Shown: positions 32,486 to 40,087 of the stretch, piece by piece
Layout: each line of letters begins with the position of its first letter
Position numbering within the stretch: the stretch's first letter is position 1
NCBI GenBank assembly: GCA_937995345.1
Contig: CALKKS010000013.1
Span: forward strand, 83,481-147,480
Source: an uncultured Collinsella sp.
Lineage (GTDB): Bacteria > Actinomycetota > Coriobacteriia > Coriobacteriales > Coriobacteriaceae
Direction of reading: 5' to 3'
Length of the DNA: 64,000 nt
Translations under genes and position numbers: made by a program
Notes under the pieces: model-generated
The model's input: the letters and a program-made list of their open reading frames with translations, nothing else
The model's database searches: none
What the model was told of the DNA's origin: nothing

Positions 32486-33316
32486 ATGGATCGCAGCAAG
32501 GTACCCGCCGTCCTATCCATCGCGGGATCCGATTCCAGCGGCGGCGCCGGCATTCAGGCCGACATCAAGACCATCACGGCGCACCGCCTGTATGCCGAGA
32601 CGGCCATCACCGCCATCACCGCACAGAACACCCTGGGCGTCACCGCCGTACAGAACATCTCGCCAGATATCGTCGCCGCGCAAATCGACGCCGTTTTTGA
32701 CGATATCCGCCCGAGCGCCGTCAAGATCGGCATGGCTTCCTCTGCCGAGATCATCGAGGTTATCGCCGACCGCCTGAACGCATGGAACGCGACAAACGTG
32801 GTCGTCGACCCCGTCATGGTTGCCACCTCGGGCGCTCGCCTTATCGCCGAGGACGCTGCCGAAGCGCTCACACGCTGCCTGTTCCCGCTGGCAACGGTTA
32901 TCACGCCCAACATTCCCGAAGCCATGGCGCTGCTCGACTACGAGGTCGATTCCGAGCGCACGCAGCAAAATGCCGCCATGCTCCTCACCCGCCGCTTTGG
33001 GTGCGCGTCTTTGGTTAAAGGCGGGCATCTTGTCAACGAGGCCAACGACGTGCTGGCGGAGCCCGCGCCGCTCGATGACGAGGGCAACCATCTGGGAGAT
33101 CCGCTCACCACGTGGTTCCGCCACAAGCGCATCGAGACCGACAACACGCACGGCACCGGATGTACGCTCTCATCCGCCATCGCCTGCGCGCTGGCCCAGG
33201 GCATGGATCTCGCCGATGCCGTCAACGCCGGCAAGGCCTACCTGACCGGCGCTCTCGCCGCCGGCTTTGACATGGGCAAAGGTTCCGGCCCCGTCAACCA
33301 CATGTGGCAGTACTAA
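32486..33316 (+). CDS. thiD: HMP/HMP-phosphate kinase ThiD
   Basis: ThiD phosphorylates HMP and HMP-phosphate to HMP-pyrophosphate, the pyrimidine half of thiamin. The 276-residue protein carries ribokinase-fold marks: LSIAGSDSSGGAGIQADIKT at residue 10, TAQNTLGVTAVQ near 45, VVDPVMVATSG near 105, and the anion hole and catalytic Asp in THGTGCTLSSAIA near 226. The ATG at 32486 has AAGGGAG 5 nt upstream. It lies in the same orientation as thiC and follows it metabolically. Thiazole-pathway genes are not in the window. Confidence 0.95.
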   Translation: MDRSKVPAVLSIAGSDSSGGAGIQADIKTITAHRLYAETAITAITAQNTLGVTAVQNISPDIVAAQIDAVFDDIRPSAVKIGMASSAEIIEVIADRLNAWNATNVVVDPVMVATSGARLIAEDAAEALTRCLFPLATVITPNIPEAMALLDYEVDSERTQQNAAMLLTRRFGCASLVKGGHLVNEANDVLAEPAPLDDEGNHLGDPLTTWFRHKRIETDNTHGTGCTLSSAIACALAQGMDLADAVNAGKAYLTGALAAGFDMGKGSGPVNHMWQY

Positions 33317-33360
33317 ATAGCCAGTAACCTGCCAAAAAGAGACAGGCTACCTTGCACCAA

Positions 33361-33425
33361 AAACCGTCGCAACATTCGATGAAAATCGCGCAAACGCGAA
33401 AAATCATCGAATGTTGCGACGGTTT
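33361..33425. repeat. 65-bp palindrome after thiD
   Basis: Perfect 22-bp arms (AAACCGTCGCAACATTCGAT at the left) flank a 21-nt loop that carries its own small TCGCG/CGCGA hairpin. It separates thiD (+) from the pentapeptide protein gene (-). Its sequence is unrelated to the AGTTGCGGTG family. Confidence 0.9.
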
Positions 33426-33461
33426 GATTTTAGATAGCGGTCGAACAAAGGACCGGGGCGC

Positions 33462-34073
33462 CTATTCGTCGGCGAGCTGGATGCCGAGCAGGCCCGAGAG
33501 TGCCAACGCCTGCTCGGCATTTACCGTCAGGCCACGCAGCTCATGGTAGTCGCCCGAGACGACAGGAGCCGCGAACGTACAACACGATACATCCACGCCG
33601 GAAAGCGGCGTCTTGAACACATCGATTCGCGTCAGGTCGCAGCCGTCCAAGCGCAATTGCCCCAGCTTTGCCCCCTGGAGTGCGGCCTCGGTCAAACGCG
33701 TGTCACGCGCAGCCATGGGGCCAATGCTTCCCTCCGAAAGGTTCGCATAGCTCAAATCGCACAATGTAAACGACACACTCGACAGACGCGCCCTGAGCAA
33801 GTTGAGCCCCGGCGCCGAGCAATCGACAAAGTCGCAGCGGTTGAGCCAGCAGCCTTCCATATTGCAGCGGATAAAGCGGCAACCGCGAAACACGACGTCG
33901 CGAAACGTCGAACCGCTCCAGTCAACGCCATCGAACACGCAGGACCGGAACACGACGCCGTCAAAGGTCGCGCCGTTCGCCACGTCATAGACAAGTTCCA
34001 GGTCCTCAAAAGCAGTATTGGAGACGAGCTCATCGCCCTCGGCAAACAGGTCGAGGAGCTCGTCCATGCCCAT
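33462..34073 (-). CDS. Pentapeptide repeat protein
   Basis: This protein of about 203 residues contains a row of pentapeptide units (A[D/N]LXX type), for example FDGVVFRSCVFDGVDWSGST and NLSEGSIGPM, which fold into a right-handed beta-helix. It has no signal or membrane segment. Some pentapeptide proteins mimic DNA and protect gyrase; most have no known role. The start is uncertain: no good ribosome site precedes ATG 34073 or 34067, and the frame runs open into an upstream palindrome. I chose 34073. Confidence 0.72.
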   Translation of the reverse strand: MGMDELLDLFAEGDELVSNTAFEDLELVYDVANGATFDGVVFRSCVFDGVDWSGSTFRDVVFRGCRFIRCNMEGCWLNRCDFVDCSAPGLNLLRARLSSVSFTLCDLSYANLSEGSIGPMAARDTRLTEAALQGAKLGQLRLDGCDLTRIDVFKTPLSGVDVSCCTFAAPVVSGDYHELRGLTVNAEQALALSGLLGIQLADE

Positions 34074-34105
34074 ATGACAGCCAAGTCGTTCGTTTACCCG
34101 GGCAA

Positions 34106-34142
34106 AACCACCACAAAGGTGCCTGTCCCCTTTGTGGTGGTT
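34106..34142. repeat. 37-bp palindrome (CCACCACAAAGG type)
   Basis: AACCACCACAAAGG pairs perfectly with CCTTTGTGGTGGTT around a 9-nt loop. It lies between the pentapeptide and SGNH genes, both read leftward, and could terminate the SGNH gene. It shares the ACAAAGG...CCTTTGT core with the palindrome at 7345. Confidence 0.8.
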
Positions 34143-34152
34143 AGGAGTCGCG

Positions 34153-34812
34153 CTACTCACCGAGCATTTCCTGGAGCTTGGCTGCCACGGCGTGACCCAG
34201 GCTCTCGTGGCTTTCGGGCATCATATGCAGATAGTCGATATCGCCCGGCTCGGCAAACTCGGCGGCATTCAAAAAGTCGCAGCCAAACTGCTCGGCCACG
34301 TGCGCATAGTACTCGCCAAAATGTTCCGAGGCCTCGACGGAATGCTCGTCAAAGTCGGTCATATACACATCGGCGATCTGCGGCTTAATCTTGATAGGCG
34401 CCATCAGCAGAATCCGTGGGCAGGGCGCAGCGTCGGTCCACGGAAACGCGCGGACGGCGCGAATCAGCGCCATGGCGCCACGGGCGATATCGGAAGCTGT
34501 CACGTTAAAGACCGTCTTACAGTCGTTGGTGCCCAGCATGATCACAATGGCGTCCAGCGGCTTATGGGCCTCGAGAAGCATCGGAAGCGCGCGAATGCCG
34601 TTGAGGTTAGTGTCCAGATGGCACATATCGTCGCGCACCGTCGTGCGGCCGTTGAGTCCCTCCTCAATCACATGCCAGCCCTCGCCCAGATCACGCTGCG
34701 CCACGCCGCACCAGCGCACATCCCGCGCATAGCGCACCGCGGTGCCGTCGCGCATGCCCGCCGGATCGTAACCATAGGTGTTGCTGTCACCAAAGCATAG
34801 AACGTTTTTCAT
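34153..34812 (-). CDS. SGNH/GDSL-type esterase
   Basis: This 219-residue protein is an SGNH-superfamily hydrolase. Block I is LCFGDSNTYG at residue 5 (catalytic Ser), block II is GLNGRTTVRDD near 53, block III is LGTNDCK near 97 (the Asn of the oxyanion hole), and block V is IDYLHMMPESHESLGHAVA near 198, which holds the Asp/His pair. It has no signal peptide, so it acts in the cytoplasm, probably on an acyl ester or acetylated sugar. The ATG at 34812 follows GGGGAG by 6 nt. A terminator follows the next upstream gene, so it is transcribed alone. Confidence 0.88.
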   Translation of the reverse strand: MKNVLCFGDSNTYGYDPAGMRDGTAVRYARDVRWCGVAQRDLGEGWHVIEEGLNGRTTVRDDMCHLDTNLNGIRALPMLLEAHKPLDAIVIMLGTNDCKTVFNVTASDIARGAMALIRAVRAFPWTDAAPCPRILLMAPIKIKPQIADVYMTDFDEHSVEASEHFGEYYAHVAEQFGCDFLNAAEFAEPGDIDYLHMMPESHESLGHAVAAKLQEMLGE

Positions 34813-34835
34813 CGTAAGCTCCCCACTCAATAAAA

Positions 34836-34862
34836 AGCCGACGGGAGCAGCCCCCGTCGGCT
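34836..34862 (-). terminator. Terminator after the PARG-fold gene
   Basis: AGCCGACGGG pairs with CCCCGTCGGCT around a 5-6 nt loop, followed by TTTTTATT on the minus strand, 26 nt past the stop of the gene at 34888. Confidence 0.88.
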
Positions 34863-34887
34863 CGGTATATCGCATCACGCGCACCGT

Positions 34888-36021
34888 TTACAGGTACTTG
34901 CGCCAGTCGTCGTCATCCTCGTCATCCTCGGCAGCGGCCTGAGCCTGCTCGGCGGCACGGGCGGCTGCGGTGCGGGCGGCAACCTGAGCATAGGACTCCT
35001 CGTTACGCTCGGGGAAGCTTGCCAATACGTGCTCGAACTTGGCAAAGTCCTCATCCCAGCGCGTAGAAGGCACGGCAAAGAACACCTGCTTGACCTTAAA
35101 GTCGCCCGACGCGAGCTCCTTACGGAAGAGCTCGGCTACGACCTCGGCATCAAAGCCGTTATTGTCGCAGCCCCAAGCACCCAGCACGAGCTTCTCGCGA
35201 CCCAGCTCATCGCAGATGGCAAGGACAAAGCGGATACGGTCGCGCAGGGCATCCAACAGGGCGTCTTCGCTCACGCGGTACTCCTGGCGGGCACGCTTGA
35301 CGTTGGGTGCGGCGGCAACGATCACATCGGCGTATGCGTGCACGTGGTTGCGGTCGAAGCGCACGGCGGGCACCGCCAGCGCACGATTGCGGTAAAGCTC
35401 GCAGTTGATGTTGCGGCGACGGTTCTCGCCGTACCACTTGCGCTGCTTGTCGAGCACGTTGTACAGGTACGAATCGGCGCAGAGCGTCGCCTCCTGGCCC
35501 AGGTAGCCCTGGATATAACCGCCGCCCGGATTGGTAAACGAGGCAAAGGCAAGCACGGCCATATCGCAGAACTGCGCATAGCCGCGACCGTTATCGAGGA
35601 TTGCCTGCGTGGCGGAGGCATCGAGCACGGTGACCTCGGGCAGGACCGGAGCAGCCTCCTCCGTGGGCGCGGACTCAGCCCCGTCGGCCGACTCAGTGGA
35701 CTCGGGTGCCACCTCGGACTCGACCGCAGTCTCCACCTCGGCGGCCTCAACCACGGCAGCGTCGGCCTCCACAACCTCGGCAACCGGCTCCTCAGCAGCC
35801 GCTGCCTTCTGGACCTTGGCCTTCATCGCCGCGACAAAACCGGCAGGCATACCGTCGAATTCGCGAACGCCGACAAGCGAGCGCTCGATATCCTTGGCGC
35901 AGGCCTCGGACACAGCCGCCACATGGCGCTCGGCGGCCTTGGCACGCGCCTCACGCTTGGGGTTGAGCTGTCCCGCGCGGTTGGGCCTGCGGTTACGGTT
36001 CCTGTTGTCGACGTCTGCCAT
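34888..36021 (-). CDS. PARG-fold protein of the TIGR02452 (DUF2263) family with an altered catalytic loop
   Basis: This 377-residue protein has a poly(ADP-ribose) glycohydrolase-type macrodomain in its C-terminal two thirds. The diagnostic region is FASFTNPGGGYIQGYLGQEA at about residues 159-178, the GGG...QEE loop of the family. The loop here reads Gln176-Glu177-Ala178, so the second glutamate, usually catalytic, is missing. Residues 75-125 are an acidic, alanine-rich linker with no fold (AEVVEADAAVVEAAEVE and similar). The N-terminus is basic (RNRNRRPNRAGQLNPKREAR) and the C-terminus is strongly acidic (EDDEDDDDW). ADP-ribose binding is plausible, hydrolysis doubtful. It is read alone and ends in a strong terminator. 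Confidence 0.75.
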   Translation of the reverse strand: MADVDNRNRNRRPNRAGQLNPKREARAKAAERHVAAVSEACAKDIERSLVGVREFDGMPAGFVAAMKAKVQKAAAAEEPVAEVVEADAAVVEAAEVETAVESEVAPESTESADGAESAPTEEAAPVLPEVTVLDASATQAILDNGRGYAQFCDMAVLAFASFTNPGGGYIQGYLGQEATLCADSYLYNVLDKQRKWYGENRRRNINCELYRNRALAVPAVRFDRNHVHAYADVIVAAAPNVKRARQEYRVSEDALLDALRDRIRFVLAICDELGREKLVLGAWGCDNNGFDAEVVAELFRKELASGDFKVKQVFFAVPSTRWDEDFAKFEHVLASFPERNEESYAQVAARTAAARAAEQAQAAAEDDEDDDDWRKYL

Positions 36022-36093
36022 AAGTGGTCACCTTTCCTGTCGCTGCCGCTGTCGGCTTTTTCCCATCCATGATACCCCGCCGTGCACAAAAAA

Positions 36094-36115
36094 GACGGCC
36101 CCGCAGGACCGCCTT
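36094..36115 (-). terminator. Terminator after the BI-1 family gene
   Basis: On the minus strand AAGGCGGTCC and GGGGCCGTC pair with a G-U step and are followed by TTTTTTG, about 50 nt past the stop at 36163. Confidence 0.6.
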
Positions 36116-36162
36116 TCACATCGTTTTACCGCGTCCGGCAGGAAGCATCGCAATGCCGCGCT

Positions 36163-36858
36163 TTAATCGCGACGGCCGAGGATGTTCAGAATGCGCAGGA
36201 ACACGTTGATGATGTCCACGAACAGGTTGGATGCCATGAGCACCGCATTGGGAAGCGTGGGCGGCACCGTCGTGGCAACATAGGTGTCGTAGCCAATAAA
36301 GCCGGCGAACACCACGATCACGATCAGGTCGGTGATGGACTGCGAAACGCCCATGAACATCAGCACGATCTCGACCAGAATCGTGGCAAGCAGGATGCCA
36401 AAACCAATGCCATACACACGCTGGAAAAACTTGGGGAAGGTCACGCCCAGCGCACCAAAGACAAAGGTGATGGCGGCCGTGGCGATAAAGGCGGTGTTAA
36501 TGGTAGGCAGGTCGTAGTTGGCGAGACCAAACGACGCGGTCAGGCCAAAGGTACTCGCAAAGATTACGTAGCCCACAAGGGACAGGCCCACGGACTGCTT
36601 GCCCGCAGCAGCCGACATCATGACCATGCCGACGATGGTCAAAATAAACGAGCCAAAGACCAGCGGTAGGGCGGCGCCGCTCATCATCATGCGCGCAAAC
36701 GACATGGTGCTCGTAAAGTAGGCGCCGGCGCCCATGGCGCAAAAGCCCAAGAAGATCAGGGCAGACATGGCGAGATTGTACGCGCGCGGCGACATCTCCT
36801 TGGCGCGGCTTGCGCCGGTCTCGACGGGGCCGTTCTGATAGCCCTGGATATCGTTCAT
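36163..36858 (-). CDS. Bax inhibitor-1/YccA family membrane protein
   Basis: This 231-residue protein has seven hydrophobic helices and the marks of the BI-1 family (UPF0005), including GYDTYVA near residue 185 and a C-terminal half-helix with LFVDIINVFLRILNILG. Family members are membrane proteins linked with calcium leak and FtsH-related membrane quality control in bacteria; the molecular role here is not known. The ATG at 36858 follows AAAGGA by 8 nt. It stands alone between a terminator and the SOS-box gene. Confidence 0.87.
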   Translation of the reverse strand: MNDIQGYQNGPVETGASRAKEMSPRAYNLAMSALIFLGFCAMGAGAYFTSTMSFARMMMSGAALPLVFGSFILTIVGMVMMSAAAGKQSVGLSLVGYVIFASTFGLTASFGLANYDLPTINTAFIATAAITFVFGALGVTFPKFFQRVYGIGFGILLATILVEIVLMFMGVSQSITDLIVIVVFAGFIGYDTYVATTVPPTLPNAVLMASNLFVDIINVFLRILNILGRRD

Positions 36859-36943
36859 ATACTTCGTCCTTTCAAAAAGCGCCACAAATAACGGCGCCGT
36901 AGGCGACAATATCCCTGCCATTGTACCCGAATGCCGTGCGCTC

Positions 36944-37282
36944 TTACCTGCGGCGCTCGCCCTCAAGCGTACGGTCAAACGCCCATACCCACCAACGCAT
37001 CACGTGCGCCTGCGAGCCATCCGCCCGCTCGCGCGCCTGGTCCTCCAGATACAACTCGGTCGCATGTCCGCCAAAACGTACCTTATAGGTTGCCGTACGA
37101 ACGCCGTGAACCGTCAGGCCAAACCCGGTGGTCGAGATAATTTCGTCGATCGTAAAACAACGGCCGTCGACCCAGCAGACGGTGACCGGCACGACTTGCC
37201 CGCCCGCAAGGATGCGGGCCACGACGTCCACATACTGCTTGTGCACGCGTCGAGTTTTGCCATCTGTCTGTCGATATTCCAT
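36944..37282 (-). CDS. Small protein under an SOS box (possibly DUF6504-like)
   Basis: This 112-residue protein has a basic N-terminus (EYRQTDGKTRRVHKQYVDVV), a segment CWVDGRCFTIDEIISTTGFG (about 36-55), and a tryptophan-rich end (RWWVWAFDRTLEGERRR). The pattern G-R-x-F/Y-x-[IV]-D-E-[IV] followed later by tryptophans resembles small actinobacterial proteins (DUF6504 type) that lie near translesion polymerase genes; this is a guess from memory. The start at 37282 has AGGGGG directly upstream, but the mapped promoter would place the transcript start at about 37283, so it may be leaderless. An ATG at 37303 lies inside the SOS box and is unlikely. Confidence 0.6.
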   Translation of the reverse strand: MEYRQTDGKTRRVHKQYVDVVARILAGGQVVPVTVCWVDGRCFTIDEIISTTGFGLTVHGVRTATYKVRFGGHATELYLEDQARERADGSQAHVMRWWVWAFDRTLEGERRR

Positions 37283-37289
37283 GCCCCCT

Positions 37290-37319
37290 ATTATCGAACG
37301 CATGTTTGTATGTTGTAAA
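37290..37319 (-). promoter_or_regulatory. SOS (LexA) box inside a promoter
   Basis: CGAACGCATGTTTG at 37295-37308 matches the Gram-positive/actinobacterial SOS consensus CGAAC-N4-GTTCG with one mismatch. It lies in the spacer of a minus-strand promoter with TTTACA (37319-37314) and GATAAT (37295-37290), 18 nt apart. LexA bound there would block RNA polymerase. It is the only such box I noticed in the window. Confidence 0.65.
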
Positions 37320-37470
37320 GCGAACAGGCTGTGGTTTTGGCGTGTCGGACCGCAGGCGCACGTCCGCACAACGCGTTAGCAAAAAGAACACCCGCGGTCA
37401 ACAGGGCTAATATTCAATGTTAGTGCCAAAAAATTCACTTCTCCCATCAGAACTCGGTAAAGAAACCAGC

Positions 37471-37502
37471 AGGAGGTGATACGATTTATCATGTTTTTGT
37501 AA
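37471..37502 (+). promoter_or_regulatory. Perfect ribosome site and 3-codon leader upstream of the PiT gene
   Basis: AGGAGGTGAT at 37471-37480 is fully complementary to the 3' end of 16S rRNA. It is followed after 10 nt by ATG TTT TTG TAA (37491-37502), a three-codon frame. The PiT start codon at 37533 is in the same frame, 42 nt downstream, and has only a weak ribosome site. This is either a leader peptide for reinitiation control or a start lost to a stop codon. Confidence 0.6.
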
Positions 37503-37532
37503 CGTGCCTGCAAACTTCGAGAAAGCCCATAT

Positions 37533-38582
37533 ATGGACGTAACGTTCTCAACCTTCCTCGGCCAACTTGTGTCGAACCCAGTCCTTGCCGTCACCGTGAT
37601 CCTCGCGCTCGGCGCCATCTTCGTCAATGGATGGACCGACGCACCCAACGCCATCGCGACCTGCGTCACCACACGTTGCATGCCCGCCCGCGCCGCCATT
37701 CTCATGAGTGCCGCATTCAACTTCTTGGGCGTGCTCATCATGACGCACTTTAACGCGAGCGTCGCCAACACCATCTCACATATCGTCGACTTTGGCGGAA
37801 ACAGCACCATGGCGCTCGCGTGCCTCTGCGCGGCGCTGTTCTCCATCGTCGTCTACGGCGCCACAGCGTCGCGTTTTGGCATCCCCACCTCGCAAAGCCA
37901 CAGCCTTATCGCCGGCCTGACCGGTGCCGCCATCGCCCTCGGCGGTGCGAGCAGCGTCAACGTCCACGAGTGGATGAAGGTCATCTACGGCCTGGCGCTC
38001 TCCATCGGACTGGGCTTCGTCATGGGCTGGGTCCTGTGCAAGCTCGTCTCGATTCTTTTCGCCGCCGCCAACAGGCGACGCGCCAACGTCTTCTTTAAAT
38101 ACGCTCAGATCGCGAGTGCTGCGGCCATGAGCTTTATGCACGGCGCGCAGGATGGACAGAAGTTCATCGGCGTGCTCTTTTTAGGCGTGGCCTTTGCCAG
38201 CGGCCAGACGAGCGTCGGCGACGCCGGCATCCCCATCTGGATCATGCTGCTGTGCTCGGCCACCATGGGCATCGGCACCAGTGTGGGCGGCGAGCGCATC
38301 ATCAAGTCCGTCGGCCAGAGCATGGTCAAGCTCGAGAAGTATCAGGGCTTCTCCGCCGACCTCGCAGGCGCCGCGAATCTGCTGCTTGCCACCCTTACCG
38401 GTATCCCTGTGTCCTCCACCCACATCAAGACCTGCGCCATCATGGGCGTCGGCGCCGTCAAGCGCCTTTCGGCCATCAACTTCGGCGTGGTCAAGGACAT
38501 GATGTTCACCTGGTTCTTCACCTTCCCCGCCTGTGGACTCATCAGCTTTGTCATGGCCAAGCTGTTCATGATGTTCATCTAG
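37533..38582 (+). CDS. pit: PiT-family inorganic phosphate transporter
   Basis: This 349-residue polytopic protein is a low-affinity phosphate permease driven by a cation gradient. The two inverted signature segments are visible: FVNGWTDAPNAIATCVTTR near residue 30 and, in the second half, FMHGAQDGQKFIGVLFLG (near 196); the phrase GIPVSSTHIKTCAIMGVG (near 292) is also typical. The start is the ATG at 37533, although a stronger ribosome site lies farther upstream next to a 3-codon leader. It is followed 67 nt later by its DUF47 partner. A separate Pst system lies at 43889-47378. Confidence 0.93.
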   Translation: MDVTFSTFLGQLVSNPVLAVTVILALGAIFVNGWTDAPNAIATCVTTRCMPARAAILMSAAFNFLGVLIMTHFNASVANTISHIVDFGGNSTMALACLCAALFSIVVYGATASRFGIPTSQSHSLIAGLTGAAIALGGASSVNVHEWMKVIYGLALSIGLGFVMGWVLCKLVSILFAAANRRRANVFFKYAQIASAAAMSFMHGAQDGQKFIGVLFLGVAFASGQTSVGDAGIPIWIMLLCSATMGIGTSVGGERIIKSVGQSMVKLEKYQGFSADLAGAANLLLATLTGIPVSSTHIKTCAIMGVGAVKRLSAINFGVVKDMMFTWFFTFPACGLISFVMAKLFMMFI

Positions 38583-38649
38583 TCAAACCGTGCGTCCATC
38601 CGGACCGTAATATCTCACCCACCCGTCTTCGCCTCGAAAGGACCCACTC

Positions 38650-39273
38650 ATGGCAAAGAAACCCGATTCGTTCTACTTTGACAACTACGTCGCCTGCGCC
38701 GACCTTGCCGTTCAGGCAGCAGAGCTGCTCACCAAGATTTTTGAGAACTTCGAGCCCGCGAAGATTCACGATATGCTCGACAAGATGCACGCGATCGAGC
38801 ATGCGGCCGACAAGAAGCACCATGAGCTTGAGGACGCCCTGCTCACGGCCTTTATCACCCCGCTTGAGCGCGAGGACCTGGACCTGATGAGCTGCTCGCT
38901 CGACACCGTGCTCGACCGTATCGAGGGCGTCGTGCAGCGCGTCTACTTCACCAACATCCAGAGCATCCATCCCGATGCCATCGTGATCGCCCACAAGGTG
39001 ACCGACGCCTGCCGCGCCATGAAGGACCTGATGGTCGAGCTGCCCAACTACCGCAGGTCCAAGACCCTACGCGAACTCGTCATCCAGATCAACACGATCG
39101 AGTCCGAGGCCGACGAGCTCTACATCAACGCTATGCGCAACCTGCACGTTAACGGCAAGGATCCGCTCGAGGTCATCGCCTGGCGTGACGTCTACGCCTT
39201 CCTGGAGTACTGCGCTGACTGCTGCGAGAATGTGGCCGATGTCGTGGATTCGATTGTCATGAAGAACAGTTAA
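38650..39273 (+). CDS. DUF47 family PiT accessory protein (PhoU-like)
   Basis: This 207-residue protein belongs to the DUF47/YkaA family, all-helical proteins related to PhoU and found next to PiT permeases. It carries repeated amphipathic helices with acidic clusters, for example MHAIEHAADKKHHELEDALL near residue 45 and EREDLDLMSCSLDTVLDRIEG near 79, as in metal-binding PhoU folds. The ATG at 38650 follows GAAAGGACC. Its place 67 nt after the PiT gene supports a regulatory role on phosphate uptake. Confidence 0.92.
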   Translation: MAKKPDSFYFDNYVACADLAVQAAELLTKIFENFEPAKIHDMLDKMHAIEHAADKKHHELEDALLTAFITPLEREDLDLMSCSLDTVLDRIEGVVQRVYFTNIQSIHPDAIVIAHKVTDACRAMKDLMVELPNYRRSKTLRELVIQINTIESEADELYINAMRNLHVNGKDPLEVIAWRDVYAFLEYCADCCENVADVVDSIVMKNS

Positions 39274-39297
39274 TTGGGGATACGTGTCCCGGCGGTC

Positions 39298-39377
39298 GCG
39301 GGCCCGGCCACTAATAACCTTTTTTCACTCCGGCTGCAAGCAGAGTCGTTCAAAAGGTTATTAGTGGCCGGGCCCGC
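39298..39377. repeat. 80-bp palindrome after the DUF47 gene
   Basis: Perfect 26-bp arms (start GCGGGCCCGGCCACTAATAA) at 39298-39323 and 39352-39377 flank a 28-nt loop. It lies 25 nt past the DUF47 stop and is followed by a G/T-rich stretch before the nitroreductase. It is unrelated in sequence to the AGTTGCGGTG family. Confidence 0.92.
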
Positions 39378-39556
39378 TCCCTTATGTACCACCATTGGAA
39401 CTTGGGCTGATAGTTTGGGCGTGATGGGACCTTGGCTGGTAGAGCCCTTAATACCCGATTGGGTACTTTGGGACCGCCCTGAGCGTCTTGCGGAAGCTTG
39501 CTCTGGGTACCCTTTGGTTGTCTTTTGTTTCGTTGTTTGATTGTTGGAGGGCTTGT

Positions 39557-40087
39557 ATGTCGTATTTGGATTTGGCTCGGGGTCGTTATTCTTGTCGCGA
39601 GTTTGAGGATCGTTCTGTTGAGCAGGCTGTGGTGGATGCCATTGTTGAGGCTGGGCGTATTGCTCCTTCTGCTTGTAATAATCATCCAACCCGTGTGATG
39701 GTGCTGGATACGCCTGAGCTTCTGGAGAAGGCTGCTGCCTGTCAGCCTCGGTTTGCTCGTGATGGGTCTATCTTTGGGGCTCCGCTTATCTTCCTTATCT
39801 GCAGCGTTACCGACGATGCTTGGGTGCGTCCTTATGACCAGATGAACTCCAGTGCCATCGACACCTCGATCGTCTGCGATCAGATGATGATGGAGGCCGA
39901 GGAGCAGGGCCTGGGTACGTGCTGGGTGTGCCATTTTAAGCCCGAGGTGGCCTGTGAGCAGTTCAGCCTGCCCGAGGGCATCTATCCCTATCATATGCTC
40001 GTCTGCGGCTATCCTGCCGACCATATCGCCGATCCCGAACACCGCGAGGCCCGCACCATTCCCCTCCCCGACTTCATCCTCAAGTAG
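39557..40087 (+). CDS. Nitroreductase family protein
   Basis: This 176-residue protein is an FMN-dependent nitroreductase-fold oxidoreductase. Marks are RYSCREFEDRSVE at residue 9, VEAGRIAPSACNNHPTRV (about 31-48) for FMN and phosphate contacts, and EEQGLGTCWVCHF near 115. The natural substrate is unknown; quinones, nitro compounds or flavins are typical. The start at 39557 follows GGAGG by 6 nt. Codon use is odd: up to about 39800 most wobble positions are T or G (GCT, CGT, GAT, TTG), after which they are mainly C as in the rest of the window. The stop codon overlaps repeat copy B. Confidence 0.88.
   Translation: MSYLDLARGRYSCREFEDRSVEQAVVDAIVEAGRIAPSACNNHPTRVMVLDTPELLEKAAACQPRFARDGSIFGAPLIFLICSVTDDAWVRPYDQMNSSAIDTSIVCDQMMMEAEEQGLGTCWVCHFKPEVACEQFSLPEGIYPYHMLVCGYPADHIADPEHREARTIPLPDFILK

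Noticed and set aside
37301..37303. ATG at 37303 as start of the SOS-box gene
   Set aside because: It lies within the LexA box and upstream of the mapped -10, so it would not be transcribed from that promoter.
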